Assembly (NCBI GenBank): GCA_944324475.1
Contig: CALUWK010000013.1
Coordinates: forward strand, 1-43,031
Length of the DNA stretch: 43,031 bases
Source: Candidatus Gastranaerophilales bacterium
GTDB taxonomy: Bacteria > Cyanobacteriota > Vampirovibrionia > Gastranaerophilales > Gastranaerophilaceae
Direction of reading: 5' to 3'
Positions 33,727 through 42,444 of the stretch are shown piece by piece. How positions within the stretch are numbered: the first letter of the stretch is position 1; every line of letters starts with the position of its first letter. The notes beneath the pieces were generated by a model. It saw only the letters and a program-made list of their open reading frames with translations. It was not told where the DNA came from and ran no database searches. The position numbers and the translations under genes were made by a program.

Positions 33727-35115
33727 TTATTTCACTCTGCCGTAAATATCTTTGTATCGGATAATATCTTCTTCAATTAGCTTGTCACCTTTTTGGACTT
33801 CAATTATTTTTAGTTCGTTATCATAAGGATTTGCAAGTGAATGTATTGCTTTAACAGGTATATCTATTGATGAACCTGCTTTTAGCATAAAAACTTTATC
33901 TTCGAGCGTAACCCTTGCTATACCAGATAAAACAACCCAATGTTCTGAGCGATAGTTGTGCGATTGAAGACTTAATTGACCTTTTCTGGATACACATATC
34001 ATTTTAGTTAAATAGCCTTCCCCATGGTTCAAGACTGTATAATATCCCCAAGGTCTATATACTGTTGTATGAATTCGGTGAGTATCGTTTTTTGTTTCTT
34101 TCAATTTTTCAAAAATTTGTTTCACTCCTTGAGTGTCGTTTTTGTTACAAGCTAAAATTGCATCCGGTGTTTCAACTATAACAATATTTTCGAGTCCGAC
34201 ACCTGCTAAAAGTCTTTCAGATGAATATAACATTGAATTTTTGCAATTTTGTTCAATGACATTGCCAATTTTTACATTATTGTTTGAATCTTTTTTGTTT
34301 GATTCATAAACTGCATCCCAAGAACCAAGGTCATTCCAATCACATTCCATTTCAACCATGGCAATGTTTTTAGCATGTTCCATAATCGCATAATCAAAAG
34401 AAATTGACGGATATTTGTCAAATGTCATATAATCAATATCTTCTTGCATTTTAAAATTGAATTTATACGTTATTTCATATATTTCAGGAGCACATTGTTT
34501 CATTGTTTCCATTAGAGTTGAAGCCTTGAATATAAAAATACCTGCGTTCCAGAAATATTCATTCGATTCTATATACTTGCATGCTGTATCATAGTCGGGT
34601 TTTTCTTTAAAACATTCAACTTTATAGCCTTCGTTCAATTCTTGAATAGCTTTAATATAGCCAAAACCTGTACTTGCGGATGTTGGTTTAACTCCAAGAG
34701 TTACGATGTACCCTTCTTTTGCCAGTTTTTGAGCTTTTTCAATAGTTTTTGCAAAATTTTCTGTGTTTTGAATTAAGTGATCAGATGGAACAACAACAAT
34801 AATATCATCCATACCACAATCTAGCAGAAATTTTGTTGAAATAGCTATAGCAGGAGCAGTATTTTTTGCAATAGGTTCAGTTAAAATGCGAACATCATTA
34901 GAGTATTCTTTTAGTTGCATTTTAACATCGCTAAAATGTTTAGTGTTTGTTATTGCTATGATATTATCTATATCCATTATACTCATAAGTCTTTCAAAAG
35001 TTCTTTCCAAAAGACTTTTTTCAGAATTAAGTCTAAGGAGTTGTTTTGGATAAAGTTCTCTTGATAATGGCCAAAGACGCGACCCTGAACCGCCGGCTAA
35101 GATAATTCCATGCAT
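33727..35115 (-). CDS. manC: Mannose-1-phosphate guanylyltransferase / mannose-6-phosphate isomerase
   Basis: Makes GDP-mannose for polysaccharide or glycoconjugate synthesis and may also interconvert fructose-6-phosphate and mannose-6-phosphate. The 462 residues match the bifunctional type II family. The N-terminal nucleotidyltransferase has GGSGSRLWPLSRELYPKQ at 8-25, VVPSDHLI at about 108 and FKEKP at about 168. The C-terminal cupin isomerase domain (about 350-460) has RPWGYYTVL, the metal-binding region SLQSHNYRSEHWVVLSG and the ending IIRYKDIYGR. GGGGAG lies 7-8 bases before the ATG. It has its own promoter. The neighbouring rfbD suggests a surface glycan locus. Confidence 0.95.
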   Translation of the reverse strand: MHGIILAGGSGSRLWPLSRELYPKQLLRLNSEKSLLERTFERLMSIMDIDNIIAITNTKHFSDVKMQLKEYSNDVRILTEPIAKNTAPAIAISTKFLLDCGMDDIIVVVPSDHLIQNTENFAKTIEKAQKLAKEGYIVTLGVKPTSASTGFGYIKAIQELNEGYKVECFKEKPDYDTACKYIESNEYFWNAGIFIFKASTLMETMKQCAPEIYEITYKFNFKMQEDIDYMTFDKYPSISFDYAIMEHAKNIAMVEMECDWNDLGSWDAVYESNKKDSNNNVKIGNVIEQNCKNSMLYSSERLLAGVGLENIVIVETPDAILACNKNDTQGVKQIFEKLKETKNDTHRIHTTVYRPWGYYTVLNHGEGYLTKMICVSRKGQLSLQSHNYRSEHWVVLSGIARVTLEDKVFMLKAGSSIDIPVKAIHSLANPYDNELKIIEVQKGDKLIEEDIIRYKDIYGRVK

Positions 35116-35148
35116 AAAATGCTCCCCATTAATATTATCAACATCCCT

Positions 35149-35176
35149 ATTATATAATAAATTCAGCTTACTGCAA
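35149..35176 (-). promoter_or_regulatory. Promoter of manC
   Basis: On the minus strand TTGCAG (35176 to 35171) and TATAAT (35154 to 35149) are 16 bases apart, right after the rfbD stop. Expected start is about 25 bases before the manC ATG. It allows manC to be expressed apart from rfbD. Confidence 0.65.
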
Positions 35177-35180
35177 ATAT

Positions 35181-35999
35181 TTAATTTTTGCTTAAAAGAT
35201 ATTTTTCAAGTGAGCTTTTCCAGTCAGGAAGTGTATTCTCGCTATCTAGCACACAATATTTCGGTCGCAAAGCTGGTCTTGGAAAATCGCTTTTATCGAT
35301 AGGAGTAACGGCGACATTTCTTTTTTTTAGTTCAAAAATTTTTTTTGTAAAATCGGACCAACTGGCACTTCCTGAGGAACTGACATGATAAATTCCGTAG
35401 GGCATATTTTTCTTTATGATTTCAATTATTTTTTTGGAGACATCGTCTGCCCAAGTGGGGCAACCGATTTGATCGTCTACGACAGATATTTCTTTTTTAA
35501 AATTGGAAAAAGTAAGCATAGCGTCAACATATCCACCTGTGCCATATAGCCAAGACGTTCTTAGAATATAATATTTTTTTGTTGCTTTTATTATTTCTTT
35601 TTCACCTGCAAGTTTTGATTTTCCATATACATTAATTGGATTTGTGGCATCAGTTGTTTTGTAAGGTATATTTGAATTGCCATCAAAGACATTATCCGTA
35701 CTTATATACAAGATTGGTACGTTGTGTTTTTTTGCAATGTGAGCTATATTTTTTGTTCCTAATTGGTTTACTTTAAAAGCAAGGTCTGGGTTATCTTCTG
35801 CTTGATCAATATTAGTGTATCCGGCAAGATGGATGATAAAATCTAAGCTGATTTTATTCATTATTTCGTTTACCATTTTTGTATTAGTAACATCAAAAAT
35901 TTTGGAATTACAAGCCCAGTATTGAAAGCCCTCTTTGTCTAACGCAGGGCAAAGGGATTTACCTAATAATCCCGTTGAACCTGTAACTAATATTCTCAT
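35181..35999 (-). CDS. rfbD: dTDP-4-dehydrorhamnose reductase
   Basis: Reduces dTDP-4-dehydrorhamnose to dTDP-L-rhamnose, the last step of rhamnose donor synthesis. The 272 residues form an extended short-chain dehydrogenase. It has GSTGLLGKSL (7-16), IHLAGYTNIDQAEDNP (about 57-72) with the family-typical ‘D-x-A-E-x-x’ segment, STDNVFDG (about 97), the catalytic YGKSK (about 127-131), LRTSWLYG (about 145) and DQIGCPTWADD (about 173). The length is a little below the common 285-300. The other rhamnose genes (rfbA, B, C) are not in the window. The start has AAGGAT 12-13 bases upstream. Confidence 0.92.
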   Translation of the reverse strand: MRILVTGSTGLLGKSLCPALDKEGFQYWACNSKIFDVTNTKMVNEIMNKISLDFIIHLAGYTNIDQAEDNPDLAFKVNQLGTKNIAHIAKKHNVPILYISTDNVFDGNSNIPYKTTDATNPINVYGKSKLAGEKEIIKATKKYYILRTSWLYGTGGYVDAMLTFSNFKKEISVVDDQIGCPTWADDVSKKIIEIIKKNMPYGIYHVSSSGSASWSDFTKKIFELKKRNVAVTPIDKSDFPRPALRPKYCVLDSENTLPDWKSSLEKYLLSKN

Positions 36000-36069
36000 T
36001 TCTTATTCTTATCCTTATTATGTTTCGAGAAAAAATAACTCTACTTAAGCTTTTTATATCATTTAGTTG

Positions 36070-36078
36070 TGGTAAAAT
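36070..36078 (+). promoter_or_regulatory. Extended -10 box seven bases from the binding-protein start
   Basis: TGGTAAAAT (TGn plus TAAAAT at 36073-36078) is followed by CAATATT and the ATG at 36086. There is no Shine-Dalgarno site, so this is leaderless geometry. Confidence 0.5.
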
Positions 36079-36085
36079 CAATATT

Positions 36086-37942
36086 ATGAAAAAAAATGCT
36101 TACAAAATCTTAATAATGTTTTTTGTTTTGATTTTAATATTTGGTTTTTTTCTTCTTATATTTAAGAGGGATTATGGATTTGATAAGGTTGATTTTGTGG
36201 ATTATGAACCTTTAATGAGTGTGAAGAATGATATAGCTATTCCTAAAAATGTAACCATAAAAGGAATTGATTACTTACAGTCGCAATTACCTGTAGGTAA
36301 ATTTGGTGGAGTTTTTACGACAAGCATTATGGGAGAGCCCAAAACCTTTAATCCTTATAACGCAAACGATGCAACAAGTACAGAGTTGTCTGAAATTATG
36401 TATGATGGTTTAACTCAAACTGATGTTACGACAGGTGAGGTTATTCCAAAATTAGCAAAAAGTTTTGAAATTTTACCTGACAAAAAAACATATATAATAC
36501 ATTTAAGACATGGTCTTAAGTGGTCTGACGGTGTAGAAATCACTGCGGATGATGTTTATTTTACATATAATACAATTATTTTTGGAGGCTTTGGCGAGGG
36601 TTCTGCAAAAGATGTTATGACTATAGATGGTGAACTACCTAGAGTTGAAAAAATCGATAAATACACGATAAAATTTATAACCCCAAAACCATTTGCTCCT
36701 TTTTTAAGAAATTTATCTGCTTCGATTGTTCCTAAACACATTTTTGAAAAAGCAACTAAAAAAGGCAATGAATATTTTTTAACATTTCATGGAGTTGATG
36801 TTAATCCTGAGGAGCTTGTAGTTTCAGGCGCTTTTAAATTGAAAGAGTATTTGCCTTCTCAAAGGGTTGTTTATGTAAGAAATAATGATTATTATATGAT
36901 TAATAAAGATAATAAAAAGCTCCCATATATCGATAAATGGGTTATGATAATAGTTGGTGATACAAATAATCAAACCATTAAATTTGAATCCGGAGCTATT
37001 GATGTTTTGCCAGTTAACGGTTCTTTGGTAAATAGATATAGAGAGTTAAAAAAACATGGTGACTTTGAATTGTATAATCTTGGAACGAGTACAAATACGA
37101 CTTTTATAGTTTTTAATTTAAATAATAGAAAAAATAAAGATGGAAAATATTATGTAGACTCAAAAAAGCAGCTTTGGTTTCAAGATAAGAATTTTAGAAA
37201 AGCTATTGACTGGGCTATAGACAGGGATGATATCATTTTAAATGTTTTTTTTGGTATGGCAAAACCTCTGTATAGTGCTGAGCCTTTAAACAGTTTGTTT
37301 TTAAACGAAAAAGTTGCAAAAGGCCATGGGAAGAATCTCGAATATGCAAAAAAATTATTGAAAAAAAGCGGTTTTTACTACAAAGATGAAATTTTATATG
37401 ATAAAAATCATAACAGAGTTGAATTTGAACTTTTAACTAATGCGGGAAATACTCAAAGAGAAGCTGTCGGCGTATCTATAAAGCAAGATCTTGAAAAACT
37501 TGGGATTAAAGTTAATTTTAAGCCTATAGAATTTAATAGCTTAATCAATAGAACTACAAATTCTGTTGATTACGATACTGTATTAATTGCTTTTACATCT
37601 AATATTAATGAGCCTAATGCTGGATATAACGTGTGGAGTCCTTATGGTTCATTACATTTATTTAATAAAAGAACAAATAATGATTTAAAATCAACCGATA
37701 AAATTTTGGATTTTGAAAAAAAATTGGAATATATTTTTAAACAAGGTGCGCTTGAGCTTGATTTTAACAAAAGAAAATTAATTTATGATAAATATCAGGA
37801 AATTGTTGCCGATGAAAATCCTTTGATATATTTATATGCTCCTTTAAATATAAGTGCAATAAGAAAAAAGGTAAAAAATGTTTATCCGACTAAAATTGGA
37901 GGATTGATTCATAGTATGGCAGAAATTTATATTGAAAATTAA
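36086..37942 (+). CDS. Membrane-anchored oligopeptide/nickel-type ABC substrate-binding protein (family 5)
   Basis: Binds a peptide or similar solute in the periplasm and hands it to an ABC permease. 618 residues from the ATG at 36086, which I prefer to the in-frame ATG at 36020 because a -10 box ends seven bases before it and the signal-anchor then begins MKKNAYK. The N terminus is a membrane helix (about 8-27) without a lipobox Cys, so it is probably anchored rather than lipidated. The family core is clear: MGEPKTFNPYNANDATSTEL, MYDGLTQTDVTTGEVIPKLAKSF, HLRHGLKWSDGVEITADDVYFTYN, FRKAIDWAIDRDDII. There are no permease or ATPase genes next to it, so it is an orphan that must work with a distant transporter. 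Confidence 0.9.
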   Translation: MKKNAYKILIMFFVLILIFGFFLLIFKRDYGFDKVDFVDYEPLMSVKNDIAIPKNVTIKGIDYLQSQLPVGKFGGVFTTSIMGEPKTFNPYNANDATSTELSEIMYDGLTQTDVTTGEVIPKLAKSFEILPDKKTYIIHLRHGLKWSDGVEITADDVYFTYNTIIFGGFGEGSAKDVMTIDGELPRVEKIDKYTIKFITPKPFAPFLRNLSASIVPKHIFEKATKKGNEYFLTFHGVDVNPEELVVSGAFKLKEYLPSQRVVYVRNNDYYMINKDNKKLPYIDKWVMIIVGDTNNQTIKFESGAIDVLPVNGSLVNRYRELKKHGDFELYNLGTSTNTTFIVFNLNNRKNKDGKYYVDSKKQLWFQDKNFRKAIDWAIDRDDIILNVFFGMAKPLYSAEPLNSLFLNEKVAKGHGKNLEYAKKLLKKSGFYYKDEILYDKNHNRVEFELLTNAGNTQREAVGVSIKQDLEKLGIKVNFKPIEFNSLINRTTNSVDYDTVLIAFTSNINEPNAGYNVWSPYGSLHLFNKRTNNDLKSTDKILDFEKKLEYIFKQGALELDFNKRKLIYDKYQEIVADENPLIYLYAPLNISAIRKKVKNVYPTKIGGLIHSMAEIYIEN

Positions 37943-37992
37943 TTTTTATTAAAATGATTTTTCAAATAATTATTAATTTTTTATTTTTCGTT

Positions 37993-37998
37993 TATAAT
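37993..37998 (+). promoter_or_regulatory. TATAAT -10 box seven bases from the GH13 gene start
   Basis: TATAAT is followed by CTCTGAT and the ATG at 38006, with no Shine-Dalgarno sequence. It is the clearest of the leaderless-type starts because the -10 is a perfect consensus. Confidence 0.5.
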
Positions 37999-38005
37999 CT
38001 CTGAT

Positions 38006-40066
38006 ATGAAAAAAATATTATTTTTGTTTTTCTTTTTTATTTTAATTATAACTTCGGTTTCTGCTCAAATCGAAAAAGAGATTGATGATTCTAATATATC
38101 ATCTCAAGAACAATTAATTGATATTAATTCAAAAATAAAAAAAGAGATAAAGGATTCTATTGTTGAAGTATATGGAAAAGAAAATTCTGAAGAAATTTAT
38201 AATAAAGTAATTTTGGCTGCTCAAAAGGCTGTATCGAATAGACCAAAAGAATTATTGGAACAAGATTTAAAAAGAGACTCCGATTGGTACAAAAATGAAA
38301 TTATCTATATGTTTTATGTAGATCAATTTGGGGTTGTTATGGATGATAAAAAAAATACTTTTAAGGATACTGCTTTAATGTTGGATTACCTTGAAGATTT
38401 AGGAGTTACAACATTATATATGTTGCCTTTTGCAGATAGTCCCATGAAAGATGCCGGATTTGATGTTAAAAATCCTCAAAATATTAGACGTGATCTTGGG
38501 GGTATGACAGAGTTTAAGGATTTTGTCAGAGAAGCAAAAAAGAGAGGGTTTAAAATTAAAGCAGATTTGGTTTTAAATCATTTTTCCCAAGAGCATGAAT
38601 GGTTTAAAAAGATAGAAGCGGGCGACGAATTATACTTGGATTATTTTATTTGGCGTGATGAAGAACCTCAGTATAAGAGATATCAGGATGAAAAATTGGG
38701 TACGGTTGCTGAATATATAGAAAAAGATGGAAAAATTTCAAAAAGAAGAATAATTTTTCCTGAAAATGTTGAAAATAATTGGAGAAAAATAACGGTTAAT
38801 GGTAAGGATTATTGGTTATACCATACATTTTATCCTTTTCAACTCGACATAAATTGGCAAAATCCTGAAGTTTTGTATTATGTTTTAGATACAATTTCAT
38901 ACTGGGCTAATTTAGGAATTGATATTTTTAGGATGGATGCTATTCCTTATCTTTATAAAGAATCTGGTACCAATGCGGAAAATCGTCCAAAAACACATTC
39001 TATAATAAAACTTTTAAGTAATTATATACAACTTACTGCTCCATCTAGTGTTGTTCAAGTTGAAGCTTGTCAGACTCCGAAGGATATTCTTCCTTATTTT
39101 GGTAAAGATAGAGAAGTTACTGTGAATGTAAATAATGAAAAGAAAACTCTAAAAAGAACTGATGAAGCTCAAATTGCTTACCATTTTCCTTACATGCCCG
39201 CAATTTGGGCAAGTTTGATAACAGGAGATAAAAAATATTTTATTGAAGCTTATAAAAATACTCCGGAAATTCCAAAAAGTGCTTCTTGGGCAATGTTTTT
39301 AAGGGTGCATGATGAACTTACACTTGAGATGGTAAGTCCTGAAGTTAGAGAGATTATTTTTGATAATTTAGTTGATAAAGGTGCAAGTTTTAGAAAAGGT
39401 TTTGGAGTGTCGGGGCGTTTAGCAAATTTTTTGGATAAAAATCCTAACAGAATTGAATCTGCTTTTTCAATTTTACTTTCGCTTCCCGGTATTCCTATTA
39501 TATATTATGGTGATGAAGTCGGTGTTGCAAATAATTTTGAAAATGCAAAAAAATCTGCTCAATTAAGAGCGAATGATTCTTCGGAAGCTAAAAATTCTAC
39601 TTCAAAAAAATCAGGTGGAAAATTGTTAAATCTTTTGTCTGCTTTTGATTCCAGAGATATTCACAGGGGAAATGTTCCAAGAAAGCTTTTTTACGGTTCT
39701 TCTGAAGGGTATTATGAATTTAATTCAAAAGTTTTTAAAAAAGTTAAAAATTTGATTACATTGAGAAAAACATTGCCGGTTATGGCAGATGGAGGATTTG
39801 AAATTTTAAAGACTACATCTGACAGTAATTTTGCTTATATAAGAAAAAATAAAGATAAAAAAATTCTTGTAATTAATAATTTATCTGGAGAAAAAATTAT
39901 TGCAGAAATTAGCTTGCCTGCTGACATTATATTAAAAAATAATAACAAAATAACTTCTTTGAAAAATCTTGTAAATGATGATGATATAAAGGTTAATATT
40001 TCTTTGCAAAACCGTACCATGCATCTTAGATTGGCTCCTTATCAGACATTATGGTTGGAATTATAG
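38006..40066 (+). CDS. Exported GH13 enzyme of the trehalose synthase (TreS) type
   Basis: Probably isomerises maltose and trehalose or acts on related glucosides. The 686 residues have a signal peptide (ILFLFFFFILIITSVSA) and an 80-residue charged extension. A GH13 barrel follows: WYKNEIIYMFYVDQFG, ADLVLNH (186-192), nucleophile D311 in FRMDAIPYL, acid E353 in VVQVEA, and D436 in FLRVHDELTLEM. The segments YLYKESGTNAENRPKTH, AYHFPYMP, FLRVHDELTLEMV and LPGIPIIYYGDEVG follow TreS closely. Two departures: TreS is normally cytosolic, and the usual NHD reads VHD. The C-terminal beta domain ends APYQTLWLEL. It lies between a substrate-binding protein and an acyltransferase. The exact specificity is not certain. 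Confidence 0.85.
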   Translation: MKKILFLFFFFILIITSVSAQIEKEIDDSNISSQEQLIDINSKIKKEIKDSIVEVYGKENSEEIYNKVILAAQKAVSNRPKELLEQDLKRDSDWYKNEIIYMFYVDQFGVVMDDKKNTFKDTALMLDYLEDLGVTTLYMLPFADSPMKDAGFDVKNPQNIRRDLGGMTEFKDFVREAKKRGFKIKADLVLNHFSQEHEWFKKIEAGDELYLDYFIWRDEEPQYKRYQDEKLGTVAEYIEKDGKISKRRIIFPENVENNWRKITVNGKDYWLYHTFYPFQLDINWQNPEVLYYVLDTISYWANLGIDIFRMDAIPYLYKESGTNAENRPKTHSIIKLLSNYIQLTAPSSVVQVEACQTPKDILPYFGKDREVTVNVNNEKKTLKRTDEAQIAYHFPYMPAIWASLITGDKKYFIEAYKNTPEIPKSASWAMFLRVHDELTLEMVSPEVREIIFDNLVDKGASFRKGFGVSGRLANFLDKNPNRIESAFSILLSLPGIPIIYYGDEVGVANNFENAKKSAQLRANDSSEAKNSTSKKSGGKLLNLLSAFDSRDIHRGNVPRKLFYGSSEGYYEFNSKVFKKVKNLITLRKTLPVMADGGFEILKTTSDSNFAYIRKNKDKKILVINNLSGEKIIAEISLPADIILKNNNKITSLKNLVNDDDIKVNISLQNRTMHLRLAPYQTLWLEL

Positions 40067-40070
40067 GGTT

Positions 40071-41153
40071 ATGGATAAGATTTTTTCTGAAAAAATTAAT
40101 TTATTAAAGGCATTGGCTATAATCTTAGTTGTATCTGGGCATTTGGAGTTTTCTGTTTTTGGTATGTTTCCTCCATATTCTTTTCAACTTGCCTTGTTTT
40201 TCTTTATTTCGGGAATGCTTTTTAAGGAAAAGTATGTTGATGATTTTCGAGCATATTTTATAAAAAGAGTTAAGTCGCTTCTTTTGCCTTATTTTGGGTA
40301 TGAAATAGCTTATGTTTTAATAACTTTTGTTGTTTTTTATTTTACTGGAAAGTTTTTGGCTGAACCAATAAGTTTAAAAAATTTTTTTATTACTCCGTTT
40401 ATAAATGGACATCAATTAAAACTTTGTGCTCCGTTATGGTTTGTTCCGCAGCTATTTTTAACTTTAATAACATTTTTATGTTTAATGAAAATATTAAAAA
40501 AATTCTCTGATAAATATTTTAAACTTATATTTTTTGCAATACTGGGTTTTGGTGCTATTCCATTTATTAAATATTTTGGTAACAATATATTAACTTTGGT
40601 TATTATGAAATTAATGTTTTCAACCTTTTTCGTTTACCTTGGATATTTTTATGTAAAGTATATTAAGAATAGTTATAATATTTTTAATGCAAGATGGTTT
40701 TTTGGAATTATTATTTTTCAATCATTTTTATGGTTGTTTAATCGCGATTATGATCCCAGCCATGGAATTGGTTTGAGCTATGTATTGGTCTGGGGCAGAT
40801 TTGATGATCAGATAATAGTTCCAATTTTAACTGCTATGACGGGTATTTGGGTTTCGTTGTTTTCTATTGAAATTTTGTACCCGTATTTCAAAGATATAAA
40901 ATTTTTTAAATATGTTGGTGATACAACATATCATATTATGGCAAATCATACTTTTGTTATGTTTTTAATTACTGGATGTATTTATAAACTGCTTGGTGAA
41001 AAAATGTACATAAACGAAGAATATATTTATGGGATATATAATCCCGTTCAAACTACTTATTTATATTTTGTTTTGGTAATGCTAATATGTACGTATTTTG
41101 GTGTTTTTCAAAAGTACATTTGGAAAAGAATATCTAAAAAAGACAAAATGTAG
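40071..41153 (+). CDS. Acyltransferase family 3 membrane protein
   Basis: Integral membrane O-acyltransferase that would add acetyl or another acyl group to a glycan. The 360 residues have about ten membrane helices. The N-terminal signature is INLLKALAIILVVSGHLEF, whose His (about 23) is the family's catalytic residue, followed by LALFFFISGMLFKEKY and YFIKRVKSLLLPYFGYEI, both typical of family 3. Near the C terminus KYVGDTTYHIMANHTFVMFL matches the family's last helices. It begins five bases after the GH13 stop, with GGG as the only Shine-Dalgarno-like bases, so it is probably coupled to it. The link to the exported GH13 enzyme suggests glycan modification, which is inference. Confidence 0.9.
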   Translation: MDKIFSEKINLLKALAIILVVSGHLEFSVFGMFPPYSFQLALFFFISGMLFKEKYVDDFRAYFIKRVKSLLLPYFGYEIAYVLITFVVFYFTGKFLAEPISLKNFFITPFINGHQLKLCAPLWFVPQLFLTLITFLCLMKILKKFSDKYFKLIFFAILGFGAIPFIKYFGNNILTLVIMKLMFSTFFVYLGYFYVKYIKNSYNIFNARWFFGIIIFQSFLWLFNRDYDPSHGIGLSYVLVWGRFDDQIIVPILTAMTGIWVSLFSIEILYPYFKDIKFFKYVGDTTYHIMANHTFVMFLITGCIYKLLGEKMYINEEYIYGIYNPVQTTYLYFVLVMLICTYFGVFQKYIWKRISKKDKM

Positions 41154-41157
41154 ATTA

Positions 41158-41511
41158 TTATTCAATATATCCAAATTCTTTTTTTGCTATTTCTTTTAAT
41201 TTTTGCATTGTATCAGGATTATTTCCTTTGCAGCTTAAATTTGCAATTTGCCCGTTATATTTATAAAACTGAATATTGCAGCTTGTTGCGTCAATTAAAT
41301 ATTTTTTTATGTATAGCTCTTTACATTTGCCGGTAATTAGGGCTGAATTAAGCTCATTGTAATCTTCTCTGTATTTTTGGATAGGATTAAATGACGAAAC
41401 AACGTTAATTCCTGCTTTGTTTTTATATGCGCATTCGTAAAAAACAGCATGTGTTGCTTCTATGCTTAAAATTAGAGTAAATATTATTATTGTTTTTGTA
41501 TATAATTTCAT
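41158..41511 (-). CDS. Small exported Cys-containing protein, function unknown
   Basis: 117 residues with a signal peptide (MKLYTKTIIIFTLILSIEATHA). The mature protein has four Cys (YECAY, GKCKEL, ATSCNIQ, LSCKG), an even number that fits two disulfides made by the VKOR-DsbA enzyme, and otherwise a basic, Tyr/Asn-rich sequence. I do not recognise a family. It is convergent with the acyltransferase, the stops being two bases apart. A TATAAT at 41532-41537 on the minus strand predicts a leader of about 14 bases with GTGGA, a weak ribosome-binding site. Confidence 0.7.
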   Translation of the reverse strand: MKLYTKTIIIFTLILSIEATHAVFYECAYKNKAGINVVSSFNPIQKYREDYNELNSALITGKCKELYIKKYLIDATSCNIQFYKYNGQIANLSCKGNNPDTMQKLKEIAKKEFGYIE

Positions 41512-41531
41512 AATTAAAAAATTCCACTAAA

Positions 41532-41537
41532 ATTATA
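41532..41537 (-). promoter_or_regulatory. Candidate -10 box for the Cys-containing small protein
   Basis: On the minus strand TATAAT preceded by TTG, 20 bases before the ATG at 41511. No good -35 is visible. Confidence 0.4.
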
Positions 41538-41591
41538 CAAGCTAACTATATTGTAGCTTATCATTCAATTAATGTATATTACCTAAATTGA

Positions 41592-41923
41592 ATAAAAATA
41601 TATTTTGAGCATAAAAATGGTGGAATTAGAAAATTTAAAGAACATACAGAAAATAAAGTACAAGAACAATTTAAAGACTTTGGTTATAAACATCAAATCT
41701 TCATAATGCCTTTGGAAGTGTTGATTTTCTAAATTCAGGAATGGGTAATGATGGAAATTTGCATTTATATATGTTTGATACTTATGATTTTAATGCTAAT
41801 GAAGGGCCATTGGTTGAAGCAGGCAGAAGACAAATGTTAAAAAGAAATTTAAAAGGTAACTTTTCTATTTGTGATATAGTATTAGCAAAAGATGAGCTTG
41901 ATAAAATATGGAACAAAAAATAG
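41592..41923 (+). pseudogene. Frameshifted remnant of an unrecognised gene
   Basis: One frame is open from 41592 and reads YFEHKNGGIRKFKEHTE then QEQFKDFGYKHQ up to about 41696, after which it becomes nonsense and stops at 41736. A second frame continues the sense from about 41700: HNAFGSVDFLNSGMGNDG, LHLYMFDTYDFNANEGP, LVEAGRRQMLKRN, DIVLAKDELDKIWNKK, to the stop at 41923. The join needs a one-base deletion or two-base insertion between about 41688 and 41702. The first frame has no start codon, so the 5' end is lost too. The protein is soluble. An ATG at 41741 could still start a 60-residue product, but only AGGA directly precedes it. Family unknown. Confidence 0.6.
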
Positions 41924-42444
41924 ATAATAAGCATATTAAGAAGTATATTTTAAAGGTAATATTATATATTGCCTTCTTGAGGTTTATATACGATGTTTTT
42001 CTTATAATGCCCGATGTTATACTGGCTCTTTTTTATAGTATTTTACCTGAAAAATTAACAGTAAGTGAAGAATTTGAAAATATTTGCATCACTTCATTTT
42101 TATATGCACCAATCGTATTTTCGCCAATTACTTGCTATGTTATGGCTAAAATATTTGGCATTTTTAAATATATTGATAAATCAAGGAATATAATAACCAA
42201 ATTTTTAGCTCTTATCTTGGTTTCTTTTTTATCGTTTTTAATATTGTTTTTGAAAAATAGCTATAATAATTCTAGTTTTAAAATATCATTATGCTTATCA
42301 TTAACCGTTTTTGGCTTGATTCCAGCTTTTTTGTTGTATAAATATTTTAAGTATTTAACCAAAAAATACCCAACTCCATTTGAAAAAATTGGTTATTATT
42401 GCTCGATTAAATTTTATAAAAGTTTATTTAGAAGAAATCCCTAA
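41908..42444 (+). CDS. Multi-pass membrane protein, unrecognised
   Basis: 178 residues with about four membrane segments: about 15-45 (VILYIAFLRFIYDVFLIMPDVILALFY), 60-85 (ITSFLYAPIVFSPITCYVMAKI), 98-118 (LALILVSFLSFLILFL) and 128-148 (LCLSLTVFGLIPAFLLYKYF). Tails are basic. It overlaps the 3' end of the frameshifted gene upstream by 16 bases, as translationally coupled pairs do, so the two may once have been a functional pair (for example effector and membrane partner); that is speculation. GAG lies about 13 bases before the ATG, so initiation is probably by coupling. It is tail-to-tail with a Cys-rich remnant on the minus strand, overlapping by four bases. Confidence 0.6.
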   Translation: MEQKIDNKHIKKYILKVILYIAFLRFIYDVFLIMPDVILALFYSILPEKLTVSEEFENICITSFLYAPIVFSPITCYVMAKIFGIFKYIDKSRNIITKFLALILVSFLSFLILFLKNSYNNSSFKISLCLSLTVFGLIPAFLLYKYFKYLTKKYPTPFEKIGYYCSIKFYKSLFRRNP

